A program made the position numbers and the translations under genes. From contig JADJMV010000011.1 in NCBI GenBank assembly GCA_016709445.1, positions 163,752 through 227,751 on the forward strand: a stretch of 64,000 nucleotides of DNA. The letters are read 5' to 3'. The notes beneath the pieces were generated by a model, which saw only the letters and a program-made list of their open reading frames with translations, was not told the DNA's origin and ran no database searches. This document shows, piece after piece, positions 42,350 to 51,531 of this stretch. How positions within the stretch are numbered: position 1 is the stretch's first letter; every line of letters begins with the position of its first letter. Source of the DNA: Phycisphaerales bacterium (GTDB taxonomy: Bacteria; Planctomycetota; Phycisphaerae; Phycisphaerales; UBA1924).

Positions 42350-42780
42350 CACGCGCCCGCCTCCGTGGCGTTCTGCGTCAGCACACGGTCGACCGATGTC
42401 ATCGGCACACGTGTGCCGCCATCGATCGTCAGGACGACGCCGTCGGTGGTTCGGGAGGCCGACTGCACGATGCCGGTCACGCGCTGGTTGGTCTCGCTCA
42501 GCCCGCTGACAGTCCGACCGATGAGTCCGGCGCCCGATGAGAGCTCGTTCTGCCCCGCCACCTCGCCCAGGCGGTCCACAAGATCCACGTCCGACTGGAT
42601 CGAGCGGATGTTGGCGAGCTGCTGCAGCATCGCGTTCGTGTCGTTCGGCTGAAGGGGATCCTGGTTGCTCAGCTCCGTGAAGAGGAGCTTGAGAAACTCG
42701 TCCGAGGACAGACTGCTCATGCCGCTCGACGCGCCCGAAGCGCTCGATGTGGGCGCGCTGATGCCATCGACTGTGCTCAC
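42349..42780 (-). CDS. flgD: Flagellar hook cap / hook assembly protein FlgD
   Basis: FlgD caps the growing hook and lets FlgE subunits polymerise. The 143-residue protein has the diagnostic N-terminal region SSDEFLKLLFTELSNQDPLQ, PNDTNAMLQQLANIRSIQ. A short C-terminal part follows (LIGRTVSGLSETNQRVTGIV, VVLTIDGGTRVPM, VDRVL). It lacks the tudor and FnIII-like domains of longer FlgD proteins, so it is a short version. I chose the GTG at 42780 because GGAG stands seven bases upstream; an upstream start at 42834 is possible. It follows fliK by 37 bases. Confidence 0.9.
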   Translation of the reverse strand: MSTVDGISAPTSSASGASSGMSSLSSDEFLKLLFTELSNQDPLQPNDTNAMLQQLANIRSIQSDVDLVDRLGEVAGQNELSSGAGLIGRTVSGLSETNQRVTGIVQSASRTTDGVVLTIDGGTRVPMTSVDRVLTQNATEAGA

Positions 42781-42817
42781 AGCCGGACTCCGATTCGCGG
42801 CCGCGCCCCGTGATCCG

Positions 42818-44059
42818 TCACGCGAGCGCGTCAACCATGACGATGCGTGCGGCTCCGTCCGCGACGCCGTATACCACGCCCGGGTGGCTCACCAGCCCGA
42901 GCACGGGGTCCCCGGGGGACCCATCCTCCCTCGCCCCCTCGTCGGCCGGGGCGCCGCCGCCCTCGCCCGGGCCCGCCGAGTCCCTCGGCGCGCCGCCAGC
43001 ATGCTCCCCCCCGGCTCCCGAGCCGCCAAGGCCAGGTTGCTCCCGGCCCTCTCCCAACGTGTGCTCCGCACCTGGGTTCGGCGAGTTCGGCGCCGGTTCG
43101 ATCTCGATCCGCCCAACGTGGAGCCCTCTGGACTCCAACGCCGCACGGAGCGAATCCACACTGCTCTCCAGCAACTGGTGTGCCTGCGACGTTGAGGCAC
43201 GGATCCTTGCGTCCACCGAACTCCCCTTGAGCTGGAGCTGCACGCGTACGTCACCCAGCGACGCGGGTCGCAACTTGAGGACGACCTCGCCGGTGCCCCG
43301 ACGCAGCGCCGCCGCCAACCCCTGCACCAACTGCGTGCGGAACGCCTGCCCGGATGCACGGGTCGGCGCCGATTGGGCCGCCCGCCGCGCCGACGCCGGG
43401 CCCCGCCCCGTGCCCGTACCGAGCGGTGAGCCCAGCATGGACTGCTGCCCGCCCGCGGAGCCGGCGCCCGGCCCCTTAACGGCGGTGACCGCGCCCGCGC
43501 CCGGACCCCCCGCACCCGCGCCGTTCGCCTGGCTCGAGGGGGGTGCGGCGCCAACAACGCCCGCAACCCCGGTCGCCGGTGTGTCGGGCTGTTGGCGTGC
43601 GCCCGGCGAGCTCGAGTCGGGCTCGGTGGCCTTCTCAGCCGATTGACGCTGCCCCGGAGCCGCCGGCGATCCCTGCGCCGTTCTGGCCGCCTCGTCCGCT
43701 GCTGTCGACCGCACTGGTGGTGCTTGGACCCCCGCGTCGGCGCGCTTCGGCCCGGTGGCACCCAGATGGTCCCGTGCCGCGCCGCGATCCGCGCCACGCC
43801 CCACGTCCGGCCCACGGGGCTCGGAACCGGGTGGCTCGCTCGGCGTTCCCGCGTGCTCGGTCAGCGCTCGAGCCGGCGCGGTGCGTTGGCCGATCGACAG
43901 AGACAGCTTGCCGCTTGCACCGGCATTCAGCGCGGTGCGTTGCGCAAACTGCGCGAAGATCCCGGCAAAGGCCGCGCTGGCGGCGCGGGTTCTGCGCTCC
44001 ACCTCGCTCTCGAGGGGAGCCTTTGGCGTTGGGGTTGTGGTGGTGGGTATCGCGTTCAA
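42818..44059 (-). CDS. fliK: Flagellar hook-length control protein FliK
   Basis: FliK is the secreted ruler that measures the hook and triggers the FlhB switch. The 413-residue protein has a long low-complexity N-terminal and middle region rich in Ala, Gly, Pro and Ser. The conserved C-terminal FliK domain follows at about residues 235-320: VLKLRPASLGDVRVQLQLKG, VDARIRASTSQAHQLLE, DSLRAALESRGLHVGRIEI. A further glycine-rich tail of about 90 residues follows the domain, which is unusual. The start overlaps the stop of the MotE-like gene (ATGA). The rapid variation of the middle part is typical of FliK. Confidence 0.88.
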   Translation of the reverse strand: MNAIPTTTTPTPKAPLESEVERRTRAASAAFAGIFAQFAQRTALNAGASGKLSLSIGQRTAPARALTEHAGTPSEPPGSEPRGPDVGRGADRGAARDHLGATGPKRADAGVQAPPVRSTAADEAARTAQGSPAAPGQRQSAEKATEPDSSSPGARQQPDTPATGVAGVVGAAPPSSQANGAGAGGPGAGAVTAVKGPGAGSAGGQQSMLGSPLGTGTGRGPASARRAAQSAPTRASGQAFRTQLVQGLAAALRRGTGEVVLKLRPASLGDVRVQLQLKGSSVDARIRASTSQAHQLLESSVDSLRAALESRGLHVGRIEIEPAPNSPNPGAEHTLGEGREQPGLGGSGAGGEHAGGAPRDSAGPGEGGGAPADEGAREDGSPGDPVLGLVSHPGVVYGVADGAARIVMVDALA

Positions 44060-44790
44060 GGCCCGGCATTCCCGGACGCGTCGGCAAGCAAGCCGAAGGT
44101 CCGGATCCGCTCGAGCAATTCCGCTGCCACTTGCGGGGACGATTTCGCGAACTGCGACATGACCTCACCCCGCGCAATCGAGTCCATCGCGTTCAGATAC
44201 GCGGCCGCACGGTCCATCCCGCTGAGACCCCGGGTCTCGCCCGAGGACAGGACGTTCACCTGGCCGTCGATGAGCTGCCTCAGGATCGACGCGGCTTCCG
44301 CGGGCTTGACGCCCTCGGCCAGCACGGAGACCGCGGTCTTGAACTGCTTCTCACCCTCAACGGCCGCCAGCCGCGCCCGCATGGCGCTGAAGTCGTCCCG
44401 CTCCTTCTCGAACGCCTGACGTTCCCGGTCCAGCCTCTGGAACTCGAGCGCTGTGGTCCGGGCGAGATCCCGGTTGTCCCGCTCGAGCCGCTGGGCGCGA
44501 AACTCCTCGGCGCGGGACGACTCCTGCTGCAGCCCGACGAGTTGCTCGGACGGGACGGGCGGCGTGGCGGGGAGCGGCTCGGGCAGCGCCGCCGCCGCCG
44601 CCTCGGCATCTTTCTGCTCCTTCGCGAGCCGGGCCTGCTCCTCGGGGATGGTCTCGTGCAGGATCGCCCGCACCGCATCCAGCCGCTCCCGGCTCAGGCG
44701 GTGCGTGGCCGCCAGCCAGCCGAGCGCCCCTCCGATCCCCAGGAGATTGATCACCGCGAGCACCGCGATCGCTGTGAGTAGCCGCTTCAT
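44056..44790 (-). CDS. MotE-like membrane-anchored coiled-coil protein
   Basis: The 244-residue protein has one N-terminal membrane helix (TAIAVLAVINLLGIGGALG), then a long alpha-helical coiled coil (about residues 45-150, with EFRAQRLERDNRDLARTTAL and FEKERDDFSAMRARLA). A C-terminal domain follows with LAEGVKPAEAASILRQLIDG, AAAYLNAMDSIARGEVMSQF and SPQVAAELLERIRTFG. This layout resembles MotE, a periplasmic chaperone of MotC in alpha-proteobacteria, and related proteins found next to fliJ in other phyla. The role is probably in stator or export assembly. It overlaps fliJ and fliK by four bases each. Confidence 0.7.
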   Translation of the reverse strand: MKRLLTAIAVLAVINLLGIGGALGWLAATHRLSRERLDAVRAILHETIPEEQARLAKEQKDAEAAAAALPEPLPATPPVPSEQLVGLQQESSRAEEFRAQRLERDNRDLARTTALEFQRLDRERQAFEKERDDFSAMRARLAAVEGEKQFKTAVSVLAEGVKPAEAASILRQLIDGQVNVLSSGETRGLSGMDRAAAYLNAMDSIARGEVMSQFAKSSPQVAAELLERIRTFGLLADASGNAGP

Positions 44791-45251
44791 GCCGCCGCCC
44801 CTTGTTCACCGCCGCCGAATCGCGAGGTGATCAGCTCGTCGAGCGCCATCGCCTCGAGCCGGCGCTGCCCCGCGATCCAGGCTTCAAGCCGGCGTTCCCG
44901 CAGCTTCTCCACCGCCCGCCGTCGCGTCGTGGCGTGGAGCAATTCGACCCGCGCCGCGTCCAGACGCTTCAGCACCGCCGCGGCCGAGAGCGCAAGCTCG
45001 TGCGTCCGCCGGACGCCGTGCAGCGAGGCCCCGGACTGCAGACGGACCCGGCCCAGGTCCACACTCCGCCCCCCGGCGAGCTCGGCCCGGAGCGCTTCGC
45101 GCTCATCCCGCAACGCCGCACCGAGGCTCGCCGCCGCCCGCTCTATCGCCAGACGCTCCTGCTCGAGCACACCGAGCGCCCGCATGCGGTCGCGCTCTTC
45201 GCGTCGCCGTTGCTCCAGCAAGGCCTCGAGCTCGAACGTGAACTTCGCCAT
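44787..45251 (-). CDS. fliJ: Flagellar export protein FliJ
   Basis: FliJ is the central stalk of the FliH-FliI-FliJ export ATPase and also carries chaperones. The 154-residue protein is one long antiparallel coiled coil, rich in Arg, Glu, Ala and Leu, beginning MAKFTFELEALLEQRRREER, with the typical C-terminal EKLRERRLEAWIAGQRRLEA. Length and position after fliI are normal. The ATG at 45251 was chosen because the family starts with the 'KF-F-LE-LL' pattern there. It starts seven bases past the fliI stop and overlaps the MotE-like gene. Confidence 0.88.
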   Translation of the reverse strand: MAKFTFELEALLEQRRREERDRMRALGVLEQERLAIERAAASLGAALRDEREALRAELAGGRSVDLGRVRLQSGASLHGVRRTHELALSAAAVLKRLDAARVELLHATTRRRAVEKLRERRLEAWIAGQRRLEAMALDELITSRFGGGEQGAAA

Positions 45252-45258
45252 GATCCGG

Positions 45259-46638
45259 TCAGCCCGCCTTCCGCTTGGTCGCCCGCTCCAGCTCGCCACC
45301 GGCGCGGACCGCGACGTCGACGAGCCGCTTCGCGGCCGCGTCGAAGCCTTGCCGCTCGAGCGTGCCCTGCTGCAGCACGCCGTTGATCTCCTCGAGAAAC
45401 GCTATGGAGGTGTCCGCGATCGGATCGGATCCCTTCGCGTAGGCGCCGATCTGCACGAGGTCCTCGATGTCTCGGTACTTGGCGAGCAGACGGATGATCT
45501 GCCGGCGTGCCGCGATGTGGGTGGGGCCCGTCACCGCGTCGGCGACTCGACTGATCGAGTCCAGCACGTCGATCGCGGGGAAGTGGCCCTTCTGCGCCAG
45601 GCGTCTCGAGAGCACCACGTGCCCATCGAGGATACCCCGGGCCGCGTCGGAGATCGGGTCGCCGGTGAGGTCGTCCCCCTCGACGAGAATCGTGTACAGC
45701 CCCGTGACCGTCCCCCCGGCCCGGCCCCCCGGTCCTTGCTCGAGCGCGCCCGCCCGCTCCAGCAGCAACGCAAGCTGGGAGAACACGCTGGGGGTGTAGC
45801 CCTTCGTCGCGGGCGGCTCGCCGACCGAGAGCCCGATCTGGCGCTGCGCATGGGCGAATCGGGTGACCGAGTCCATCATCAGGAGCACATCGCGCCCCAG
45901 GTCTCGGAAGTACTCGGCGATCGTGCAGGCGACCTTGGCCGCCCGCACACGGAGGAGCGGCGATTCGTCGCCCGTCGCGATAACCACAACCGAACGGGCG
46001 AGCCCCTGCGGCCCCAGGGCCTCCTCGAGGAATTCCCTCGCCTCGCGCCCACGCTCGCCGATCAGTGCGATGACATTGACGTCCGCTTCGGTGCCCCTCG
46101 CGATCTGCCCGAGCAGCGTGCTCTTGCCGACACCCGGCCCCGCGAAGATGCCGAGGCGCTGGCCCCGCCCGAGCGTGGTCATCAGATCAATGGCGCGGAC
46201 ACCCGTGGCGAGCGCCTCACGAATGGGTCGCCGGCCCAGCGGCCCGATCGGATCGGGGCTGATCGGGCGCGGCTCGCGCTCATCGATCGGGCCGAGCCCA
46301 TCGATCGGCCGCCCCAGCCCGTCCAGGCATCGTCCCAGCATTCTGACGCTCACGCCGACGGTCTGGGCGACCTGTCCCCCCACCACCCGGTCGCCCGCGC
46401 TGATGCCCGCGGTCTGCCCCAGCAGCATCACCACAGCCTGGTCGGCGGTGAATCCGACCACCTCTCCCAGGGTCGAGCCCGATGAGCCCCGCGCCGGCTC
46501 CACCCGGACGAGCGAGCCGACCGGGAGTGGCAGTGATTCCACAAGCACCGTGAGCCCGCGCAGCGCCGCCACGACACCGCACACCCGCGGCGCGAGCGCT
46601 CGACGCACGATCTCGATCTCCGGCGCCAGGAGGCTCAC
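45259..46638 (-). CDS. fliI: Flagellum-specific ATP synthase-like ATPase FliI
   Basis: FliI is the hexameric ATPase of the flagellar export apparatus. The 459-residue protein has the ATP synthase beta-like layout: an N-terminal beta barrel, the P-loop FAGPGVGKSTLLGQIARG with K172, the ALIGERGREAREFLEE motif, Walker B around VLLMMDSVTRFAHAQRQIGL, and GEPPATKGYTPSVFSQL. These match FliI better than an F1 subunit. The start is GTG at 46638, which overlaps the fliH stop (GTGA). Role and identity are clear. Confidence 0.96.
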   Translation of the reverse strand: MSLLAPEIEIVRRALAPRVCGVVAALRGLTVLVESLPLPVGSLVRVEPARGSSGSTLGEVVGFTADQAVVMLLGQTAGISAGDRVVGGQVAQTVGVSVRMLGRCLDGLGRPIDGLGPIDEREPRPISPDPIGPLGRRPIREALATGVRAIDLMTTLGRGQRLGIFAGPGVGKSTLLGQIARGTEADVNVIALIGERGREAREFLEEALGPQGLARSVVVIATGDESPLLRVRAAKVACTIAEYFRDLGRDVLLMMDSVTRFAHAQRQIGLSVGEPPATKGYTPSVFSQLALLLERAGALEQGPGGRAGGTVTGLYTILVEGDDLTGDPISDAARGILDGHVVLSRRLAQKGHFPAIDVLDSISRVADAVTGPTHIAARRQIIRLLAKYRDIEDLVQIGAYAKGSDPIADTSIAFLEEINGVLQQGTLERQGFDAAAKRLVDVAVRAGGELERATKRKAG

Positions 46639-47339
46639 GAGTCCACCCCGCACTTGTCCGGGAGCAGCTCACGCACCAAACGGTCGAGCTGCGTCTCGAC
46701 CGTTGCGTCGATCGTCGCGCCCCCGAGCGTTCGCGCCGCGCACGAGCCCCTCGACACCTCGGCCGACGCCACGAGCTTCACATGCACCCCCCCGACGAGC
46801 CGCTCCCGCATGCGGGGCAGCGCCTCCGCAGCCAGCGGCTCGTCGTCAGGGTGGACCGTCACGACCAGTGTCGAAGGCGCCGCGACGTACGTCAGCAACT
46901 CCCGGAGTTGGTTCTCGACGATGGTCGGATCGAGCTCGATCGAGCGGTGGACGACGCGTTCGGCGATCGCGGCCGCCAACTCCACGACCGCCCGCCGGCT
47001 CTCCGCGAGCAGGCTCTCCCGGTCGGCGATGAACCCCGCCATCGCCTCCGACCAGGAAGCCTCCATGGCCGCGAGGCGCCCGCGGAATTCCTCCACCGCC
47101 TCGAGCCGCCCGGCCTCCCTGCCCTGCCGCCGCCCCTCGGCCCGGCCCTCCGCGATCCCCGCGTCCGACGCCCCGGCGACGATCCGCGCCCGCTCCCGGT
47201 GGGCCTCCTTCAGAATCCGCTCGGCCTCCGCCGTGGCGGCGTCTCGCAGCATCTCGGCGCGCTGGGCCAGGTCGCCCAGGTCGAGGCGCACCGACCGATG
47301 GAACGTGCCTTCCGCCTCGCTTTGCTTGATGATCGCCAA
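46635..47339 (-). CDS. fliH: Flagellar assembly protein FliH
   Basis: FliH holds FliI in check and ties it to the export gate and C-ring. The 234-residue protein has an N-terminal part, then a long coiled coil with glycine-repeat-like spacing (AGIAEGRAEGRRQGREAGRL EA), and a C-terminal domain (AAIAERVVHRSIELDPTIV, LVVTVHPDDEPLAAEALPRM, IDATVETQLDRLVREL) that binds FliI. The GxxxG-type repeats are a FliH hallmark. The start is TTG at 47339. It lies 24 bases past the fliG stop and overlaps fliI. Confidence 0.92.
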   Translation of the reverse strand: MAIIKQSEAEGTFHRSVRLDLGDLAQRAEMLRDAATAEAERILKEAHRERARIVAGASDAGIAEGRAEGRRQGREAGRLEAVEEFRGRLAAMEASWSEAMAGFIADRESLLAESRRAVVELAAAIAERVVHRSIELDPTIVENQLRELLTYVAAPSTLVVTVHPDDEPLAAEALPRMRERLVGGVHVKLVASAEVSRGSCAARTLGGATIDATVETQLDRLVRELLPDKCGVDS

Positions 47340-47363
47340 CGACGCGCTCCCGCCAGACCGGCC

Positions 47364-48404
47364 TTACACCACGAGTTCCGTCTCGCCGCCGCGGCCCTGG
47401 ATCACCACCTCGCCGGACTCCTCGAGTCGCCGGACGATGTCGACGATCCGCTGCTGCGCCGACTCCACATCGCTCACGCGCACCGGCCCCATGTACTGCA
47501 TGTCCTCCTTGATGAGCGATGCCGCACGCTCGGACATGTTCCCGAAGATCTTCTCCTTGAGCGGGTCGCTGGCCGTCTTGAGCGCCAATGCCAACTCGTC
47601 GTTGTCGACCTCTTTGAGCACGGACTGCACACCCTTGTCGTTCACCAGCAAGATGTCCTCGAAGACGAACATCAGGCGTCGGATCTGTTCCACCAGATCC
47701 GGGTCCTCCGCCTCGAGCCCCTCCATGATGGTCTTCTCCGTCGCACGGTCCGCAAGGTTGAGGATCTCCGCGACGGTCTCGACTCCACCCGCCTTCTCCA
47801 TCGATTGCGTCAGCATGCTCGAGAGCCGGCTCTCGAGCCCCCGCTCCACCTCGCGGATCACCTCCGGATTGGTCTGCTCCATGTTGGCAATCCGCTTGAT
47901 CACCTCGACCTGCTTCTGCACCGGCAAGCCGCCGAGAATCTCCGCCGCCTTGTGGTGCGGGAGGTGGCAGGTAATCAGGGCGATCGTCTGGGGGTGCTCG
48001 TCCTGGATAAACGTGAGCAGGTTCTCCGTCTCGGCCCGCTGCAGGAACGAGAACGGCGTCTTCTGCACCTGGGTCTGGATCTGCGCCAGCACACGGTCGG
48101 CCTGCTTGGGGTCCATCGACGACTTCAGCACCTCCCGCGCAAAGTCCAGATTGCCCTCCGAGGCATACTGATTTGCGATGCTGACGCTGTAGAACTCCTC
48201 GACGACGCCCGCCGTCAGGTCGACCGGCACGCGCCCCAGCGACGCGACCTCACGCATCACCAACTCGACCGCATCCTGCGGGAGCTTCGCCAGCAGCGAG
48301 GACGCACGCTCCGGCCCCATGGTCACCAGCAGGATCGCCGCTTTGGTGATCCCGTCCAGCTCATCCATCGTCGCCGGTAGCCGTTCGTGGGGCTTGCGGG
48401 GCAT
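47364..48404 (-). CDS. fliG: Flagellar motor switch protein FliG
   Basis: FliG is the C-ring protein that meets MotA and sets the turning direction. The 346-residue protein has the three domains in order: N-terminal (GITKAAILLVTMGPERASSL, VELVMREVASLGRVP), middle with the EHPQTIALITCHLPHHKAAE motif (here DEHPQTIAL), and C-terminal with EDILLVNDKGVQSVLKEVDN DELALALK and KIFGNMSERAASLIKED. The charged residues that contact MotA are present in the last helix set. GAGGAG stands seven bases before the ATG at 48404. It lies 22 bases past the fliF stop. Confidence 0.95.
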   Translation of the reverse strand: MPRKPHERLPATMDELDGITKAAILLVTMGPERASSLLAKLPQDAVELVMREVASLGRVPVDLTAGVVEEFYSVSIANQYASEGNLDFAREVLKSSMDPKQADRVLAQIQTQVQKTPFSFLQRAETENLLTFIQDEHPQTIALITCHLPHHKAAEILGGLPVQKQVEVIKRIANMEQTNPEVIREVERGLESRLSSMLTQSMEKAGGVETVAEILNLADRATEKTIMEGLEAEDPDLVEQIRRLMFVFEDILLVNDKGVQSVLKEVDNDELALALKTASDPLKEKIFGNMSERAASLIKEDMQYMGPVRVSDVESAQQRIVDIVRRLEESGEVVIQGRGGETELVV

Positions 48405-48426
48405 CAATCGGACTCCTCAACGCGGC

Positions 48427-50113
48427 CTAGTGGTCATCGCTGATCCATCGTCCCAGCAGGCTCGCGGCGCTGTCCGGGTTCTGCACCACCATCTCCTGCA
48501 CCTGCTCGATCAGCTTCTGCGTCCGCACCTCCTCGTCGCCCACCTCGATGCCCGTCATCGCCGCTTCTGACTCATCCGCCTCGCCCACCAGGTCGCTGAC
48601 CGTCGGCAGAGTCGGCGGGATGCCCGCCAGTTCCTCCGGCGTCGGCAGCGCCACCGGCTTGGTGGCCTTGCGCACCATCATCAGCATCATCCCCATCGCC
48701 CCGAAGGCCAGCAACGCCAGCAGCCCCTTCTCGATCAGGCCGCCTCCCAGCATCCCGCCCGTCCCGCCCGACGCCAGGCCGCTGAAGAGCCCGGCCTTCG
48801 CATCCATCGAGGCCTGGCGGCAGGTCCATCGGGATCATGCTCACCACCACCTTGCCCTCGACGCTCCCGGCGTCGCCCATGGTCACCAGATGCGGCTTGA
48901 TCTGGTCCTCGATCTGCACCCGCTCGGTTTCCCAGCGGGCGTTGACCTCCGCCTCCGTCGGCTCCGCCGCACCCTCCGCGGCGAGCGCCTTGAGCTGCTC
49001 GACAATGAAGCTCCGCGGCACATTCACGGAGGCCGCCAACAGCGTCGGCATCCCCCGCGGGTCCTGCGTTGTGGTCGTCTCGCTGCCGAGCCCCACCTCA
49101 AACTCCTTGTCGCCCTGCTCCTCCGTAAACGTGGAGCCGTTCCCGCCGCCCTGCGAGGCGCTGATGTCCCCCTGCGAATTCGGGCGCACCCCGGCCTCGG
49201 CCGCGCCGGACGCCTTGCCCTCATTCCGGCTCTGCGAGGTGGTCTTCTTCGGCAGCGCGATCGACCCCTCCGACGAGGGCAGGTATTTCACCGACTGCTG
49301 CTGGACCCGCGTGACGTCCACCTGCGCCGTCACCGCGATCGACACCCCGCGGATATACCCAAGGAGGTCGCTGAGCTTGCGCTGCAACTGCTCCTCCACC
49401 GCGGCCGCGTGCTCCAGATAGGTCGTCGGGAGCACGTCGTCCGGGCTGGTCGGCCGGCGCTGGCGGTTCGCCGAGCCGTCGATGACCCTCACGTTGTCGA
49501 CGCCCAACCCCGCCCGGGCGCCCGCGATGAGCTGCGCGATCGCGTCCACCTCGCCCTGCTCCAGCGCCCGACCGGACCGGGTCGTCACCATCGCCGAAGC
49601 CGTCGGCGTCCGGACCGACCGGCCCAGCCCCTGAGGCTCGGGGACGTCCAGGAGCACACGGGCCTCTCGGATGTCCCGGAATCCCTGGATGACCCGCGAG
49701 AGCTCGTTCTGCAGCGCAATGACGTACATCTGATCGTTCTGCTGCTTCGAGTAGTAGAACCCCTGGCGGTCCAGCAGGTTGGCAAAGAGCAGCGTCGTGT
49801 CGTTCGGGAGGCTCCCCGACTGCGCCAGCTGGGCCACGGCGACGGCCCGATACTCGGCGGGCACCAGCAGCTTGCCGCCCTTCAATTCCGCATCAATCCC
49901 CGCCGACTGCAGCGACGCGAGTGACGCCGCCTGACTCGCCCCATCGCTCGGGGCCAGCAGGTCGATCATGTCGGGCTTGGCGGTGTACTGCGCCGCGAGG
50001 AACAGCCCCATCGCCGCGATCACGCCCACCGAAGCCACCAGCAGCTTCTGGCTGACCGTGAGCTTCCCCAGGTACTCACGGGCGTTCTCGATCACGCGAC
50101 GAAACGGGTCCAT
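48427..50113 (-). CDS. fliF: Flagellar MS-ring protein FliF, apparent frameshift near the C-terminus
   Basis: FliF forms the MS ring in the inner membrane and is the base for FliG. The first frame (ATG at 50113) encodes the N-terminal helix (LTVSQKLLVASVGVIAAMGL), the YscJ-like domain (LAPSDGASQAASLASLQSAG, ALQNELSRVIQGFRDIREAR, VLLDVPEP) and the long periplasmic part, up to SMIPMDLPP. The second frame (to 48427) continues with SMDAKAGLFSG, the second membrane helix (LALLAFGAMGMMLMMVRKAT) and the FliG-binding tail (VQNPDSAASLLGRWISDD). One extra base at about 48813-48814 explains the break. The C-terminal tail is essential for C-ring attachment in other species. Confidence 0.9.
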
Positions 50114-50278
50114 GACGGCGGCCTCCCTGCCGGAATCCCGGACGCACTCCACGTCCGCGCAGCCCCCCGCCCTGCGGACGGGAGCCGATCGTCATTCCGT
50201 CGGCAGTGGAGGCTCTTGCGCTTGAATGTGCGCAAACACAGACGCGGGACGGCAGAACTTGCGCGTCAAGCATCGCGG

Positions 50279-50593
50279 TCACACCCGCATCTGCTTGATC
50301 TCCTCGTAGGCCTGCATCATCTTGTTCCGCAACGCCAGCACCATCTTGAACGCGGTGTCCGCCTTCTGCGTGGCGGCGATCACGCCCTCAAGGTCATCCC
50401 GACGCCCTGTGCTCAGGTCCTCGACCGCCCTCGTTGCATCCTGCTGCAGGCGATCGGCCTCGCGCAGCGTGTCCTTGAGCACGTCGTGGAAGGTCGGCCC
50501 GCCCACCGGCGCCTTGCCCTGCGGCCCCGCCTGGCCCAGGCCCCGCAGCGGCCCGGCGCCCGAGGAACCGATCAATCCAACAGGATCGCTCAT
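50279..50593 (-). CDS. fliE: Flagellar hook-basal body protein FliE
   Basis: FliE joins the MS ring to the rod. The 104-residue protein has the family pattern: FHDVLKDTLREADRLQQDAT at the middle, then RDDLEGVIAATQKADTAFK and MVLALRNKMMQAYEEIKQM at the C-terminus. The length is normal. It lies 22 bases past the flgC stop on the same strand, in the usual flgB-flgC-fliE order. A 165-base gap follows before fliF, the longest in this stretch. It contains an imperfect hairpin (50152-50180) but no clear promoter. Confidence 0.94.
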   Translation of the reverse strand: MSDPVGLIGSSGAGPLRGLGQAGPQGKAPVGGPTFHDVLKDTLREADRLQQDATRAVEDLSTGRRDDLEGVIAATQKADTAFKMVLALRNKMMQAYEEIKQMRV

Positions 50594-50615
50594 CGTCCGA
50601 CCTCCGCCTCAAGCA

Positions 50616-51032
50616 TCAGGCCAGCAGACGCAACGCCTGTGCCATCGTCGATTTGATCGCCTCCGCCGCCGAGACATTCGCCTCGTAGGCCCGCATGGCC
50701 TCCAGTGCATTGACATTCTCGGTGATCGGATTGATGTCGGGCACCATGATGTAGCCGGCCTTGTCCGCGTACGGACTCGTCGGATCATACTGGGGGCGCA
50801 AGGCCCCCTCGTCGACCCGGATGCCCGCAATATGGACCCCCAGCCCCCGCCCGTCGCGAGTCGAGGCGGATGGGTCGCCGGCCGCGAACTCCGCCGCCCG
50901 GCGGCGATACGGGTTGTAGTTGCCCTTGGAGTCGAGAATCGCGTTGGCGTTCGCGATATTCGAGGTGATCGCCTCGAGGCGGGTCCGTTGGGCCACCATG
51001 CCGCTCGTCGGGATATCGAGTGAACCCCACAT
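50616..51032 (-). CDS. flgC: Flagellar rod protein FlgC
   Basis: FlgC is a proximal rod subunit. The 138-residue protein has the rod-type N-terminus (SGMVAQRTRLEAITSNIANA NAI) and C-terminus (NPITENVNALEAMRAYEANV SAAEAIKSTM), with the VPDINPITE motif between. It has the usual family length. A strong ribosome binding site, GGGAGGTGATC, stands four bases before the ATG at 51032. The flgB stop lies 41 bases upstream. Confidence 0.95.
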   Translation of the reverse strand: MWGSLDIPTSGMVAQRTRLEAITSNIANANAILDSKGNYNPYRRRAAEFAAGDPSASTRDGRGLGVHIAGIRVDEGALRPQYDPTSPYADKAGYIMVPDINPITENVNALEAMRAYEANVSAAEAIKSTMAQALRLLA

Positions 51033-51073
51033 CCGATCACCTCCCTGGCCCCGCCCACCCGGGGCTCAAACCT

Positions 51074-51517
51074 CTACACCCGCTCCGAGATCGCGGTATG
51101 CAGCAACCCCACATGCGCCCGGTACAAGTCCGAGGCCACGCGGAACGCCGCCGTGGTCTCGGCCAGCGACTGCATCAGACGCTCCGTGTCCCGGTTGTTC
51201 CGATCGTGGAACAACACACCGTTGCCCGTCGTTTCAGGGTGGATCGCCAATTCTCCCGTCCCCTCCCGCCGCCGCAATTCCCGCGTTGGCTCCCAGGCCA
51301 GTTCCCCGTGCATCCCCCCGGTCGCGGCGCGCCGGTCCCGGATCGCCCGATCCAGCATGCGTTGGAATCCAGCGACCGAGACGTCCTTGGGGATGAAGTT
51401 CGGGGTGTCGACATTGGCGATATCGTGGGCGATCAGCCGCTGCCGCTGCGCAGCAAACCGCATTGTGAGTTCCAGGCTCGGCAACGCCCCGGAGTTGGAA
51501 AGTTGATCGATCAACAT
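51074..51517 (-). CDS. flgB: Flagellar rod protein FlgB
   Basis: FlgB is the first proximal rod subunit. The 147-residue protein shows MRFAAQRQRLIAHDIANVDT PNF, the signature of the family, followed by a charged middle and the C-terminal helix segment (DTERLMQSLAETTAAFRVAS DLYR). The ATG at 51517 gives the normal N-terminal helix; a start further upstream is unlikely. A -24/-12 promoter element lies 15 bases upstream, so the mRNA would start about three bases before the ATG. It is the first gene of the structural series. Confidence 0.93.
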   Translation of the reverse strand: MLIDQLSNSGALPSLELTMRFAAQRQRLIAHDIANVDTPNFIPKDVSVAGFQRMLDRAIRDRRAATGGMHGELAWEPTRELRRREGTGELAIHPETTGNGVLFHDRNNRDTERLMQSLAETTAAFRVASDLYRAHVGLLHTAISERV

Positions 51518-51531
51518 CCGCGGTGCCCCCC

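Noticed and set aside
50114..50278. A sigma-54 promoter in front of fliF
   Set aside because: A TGG...CTTGC word on the plus strand has the wrong spacing (13 bases) and the wrong strand; no match exists on the coding strand.
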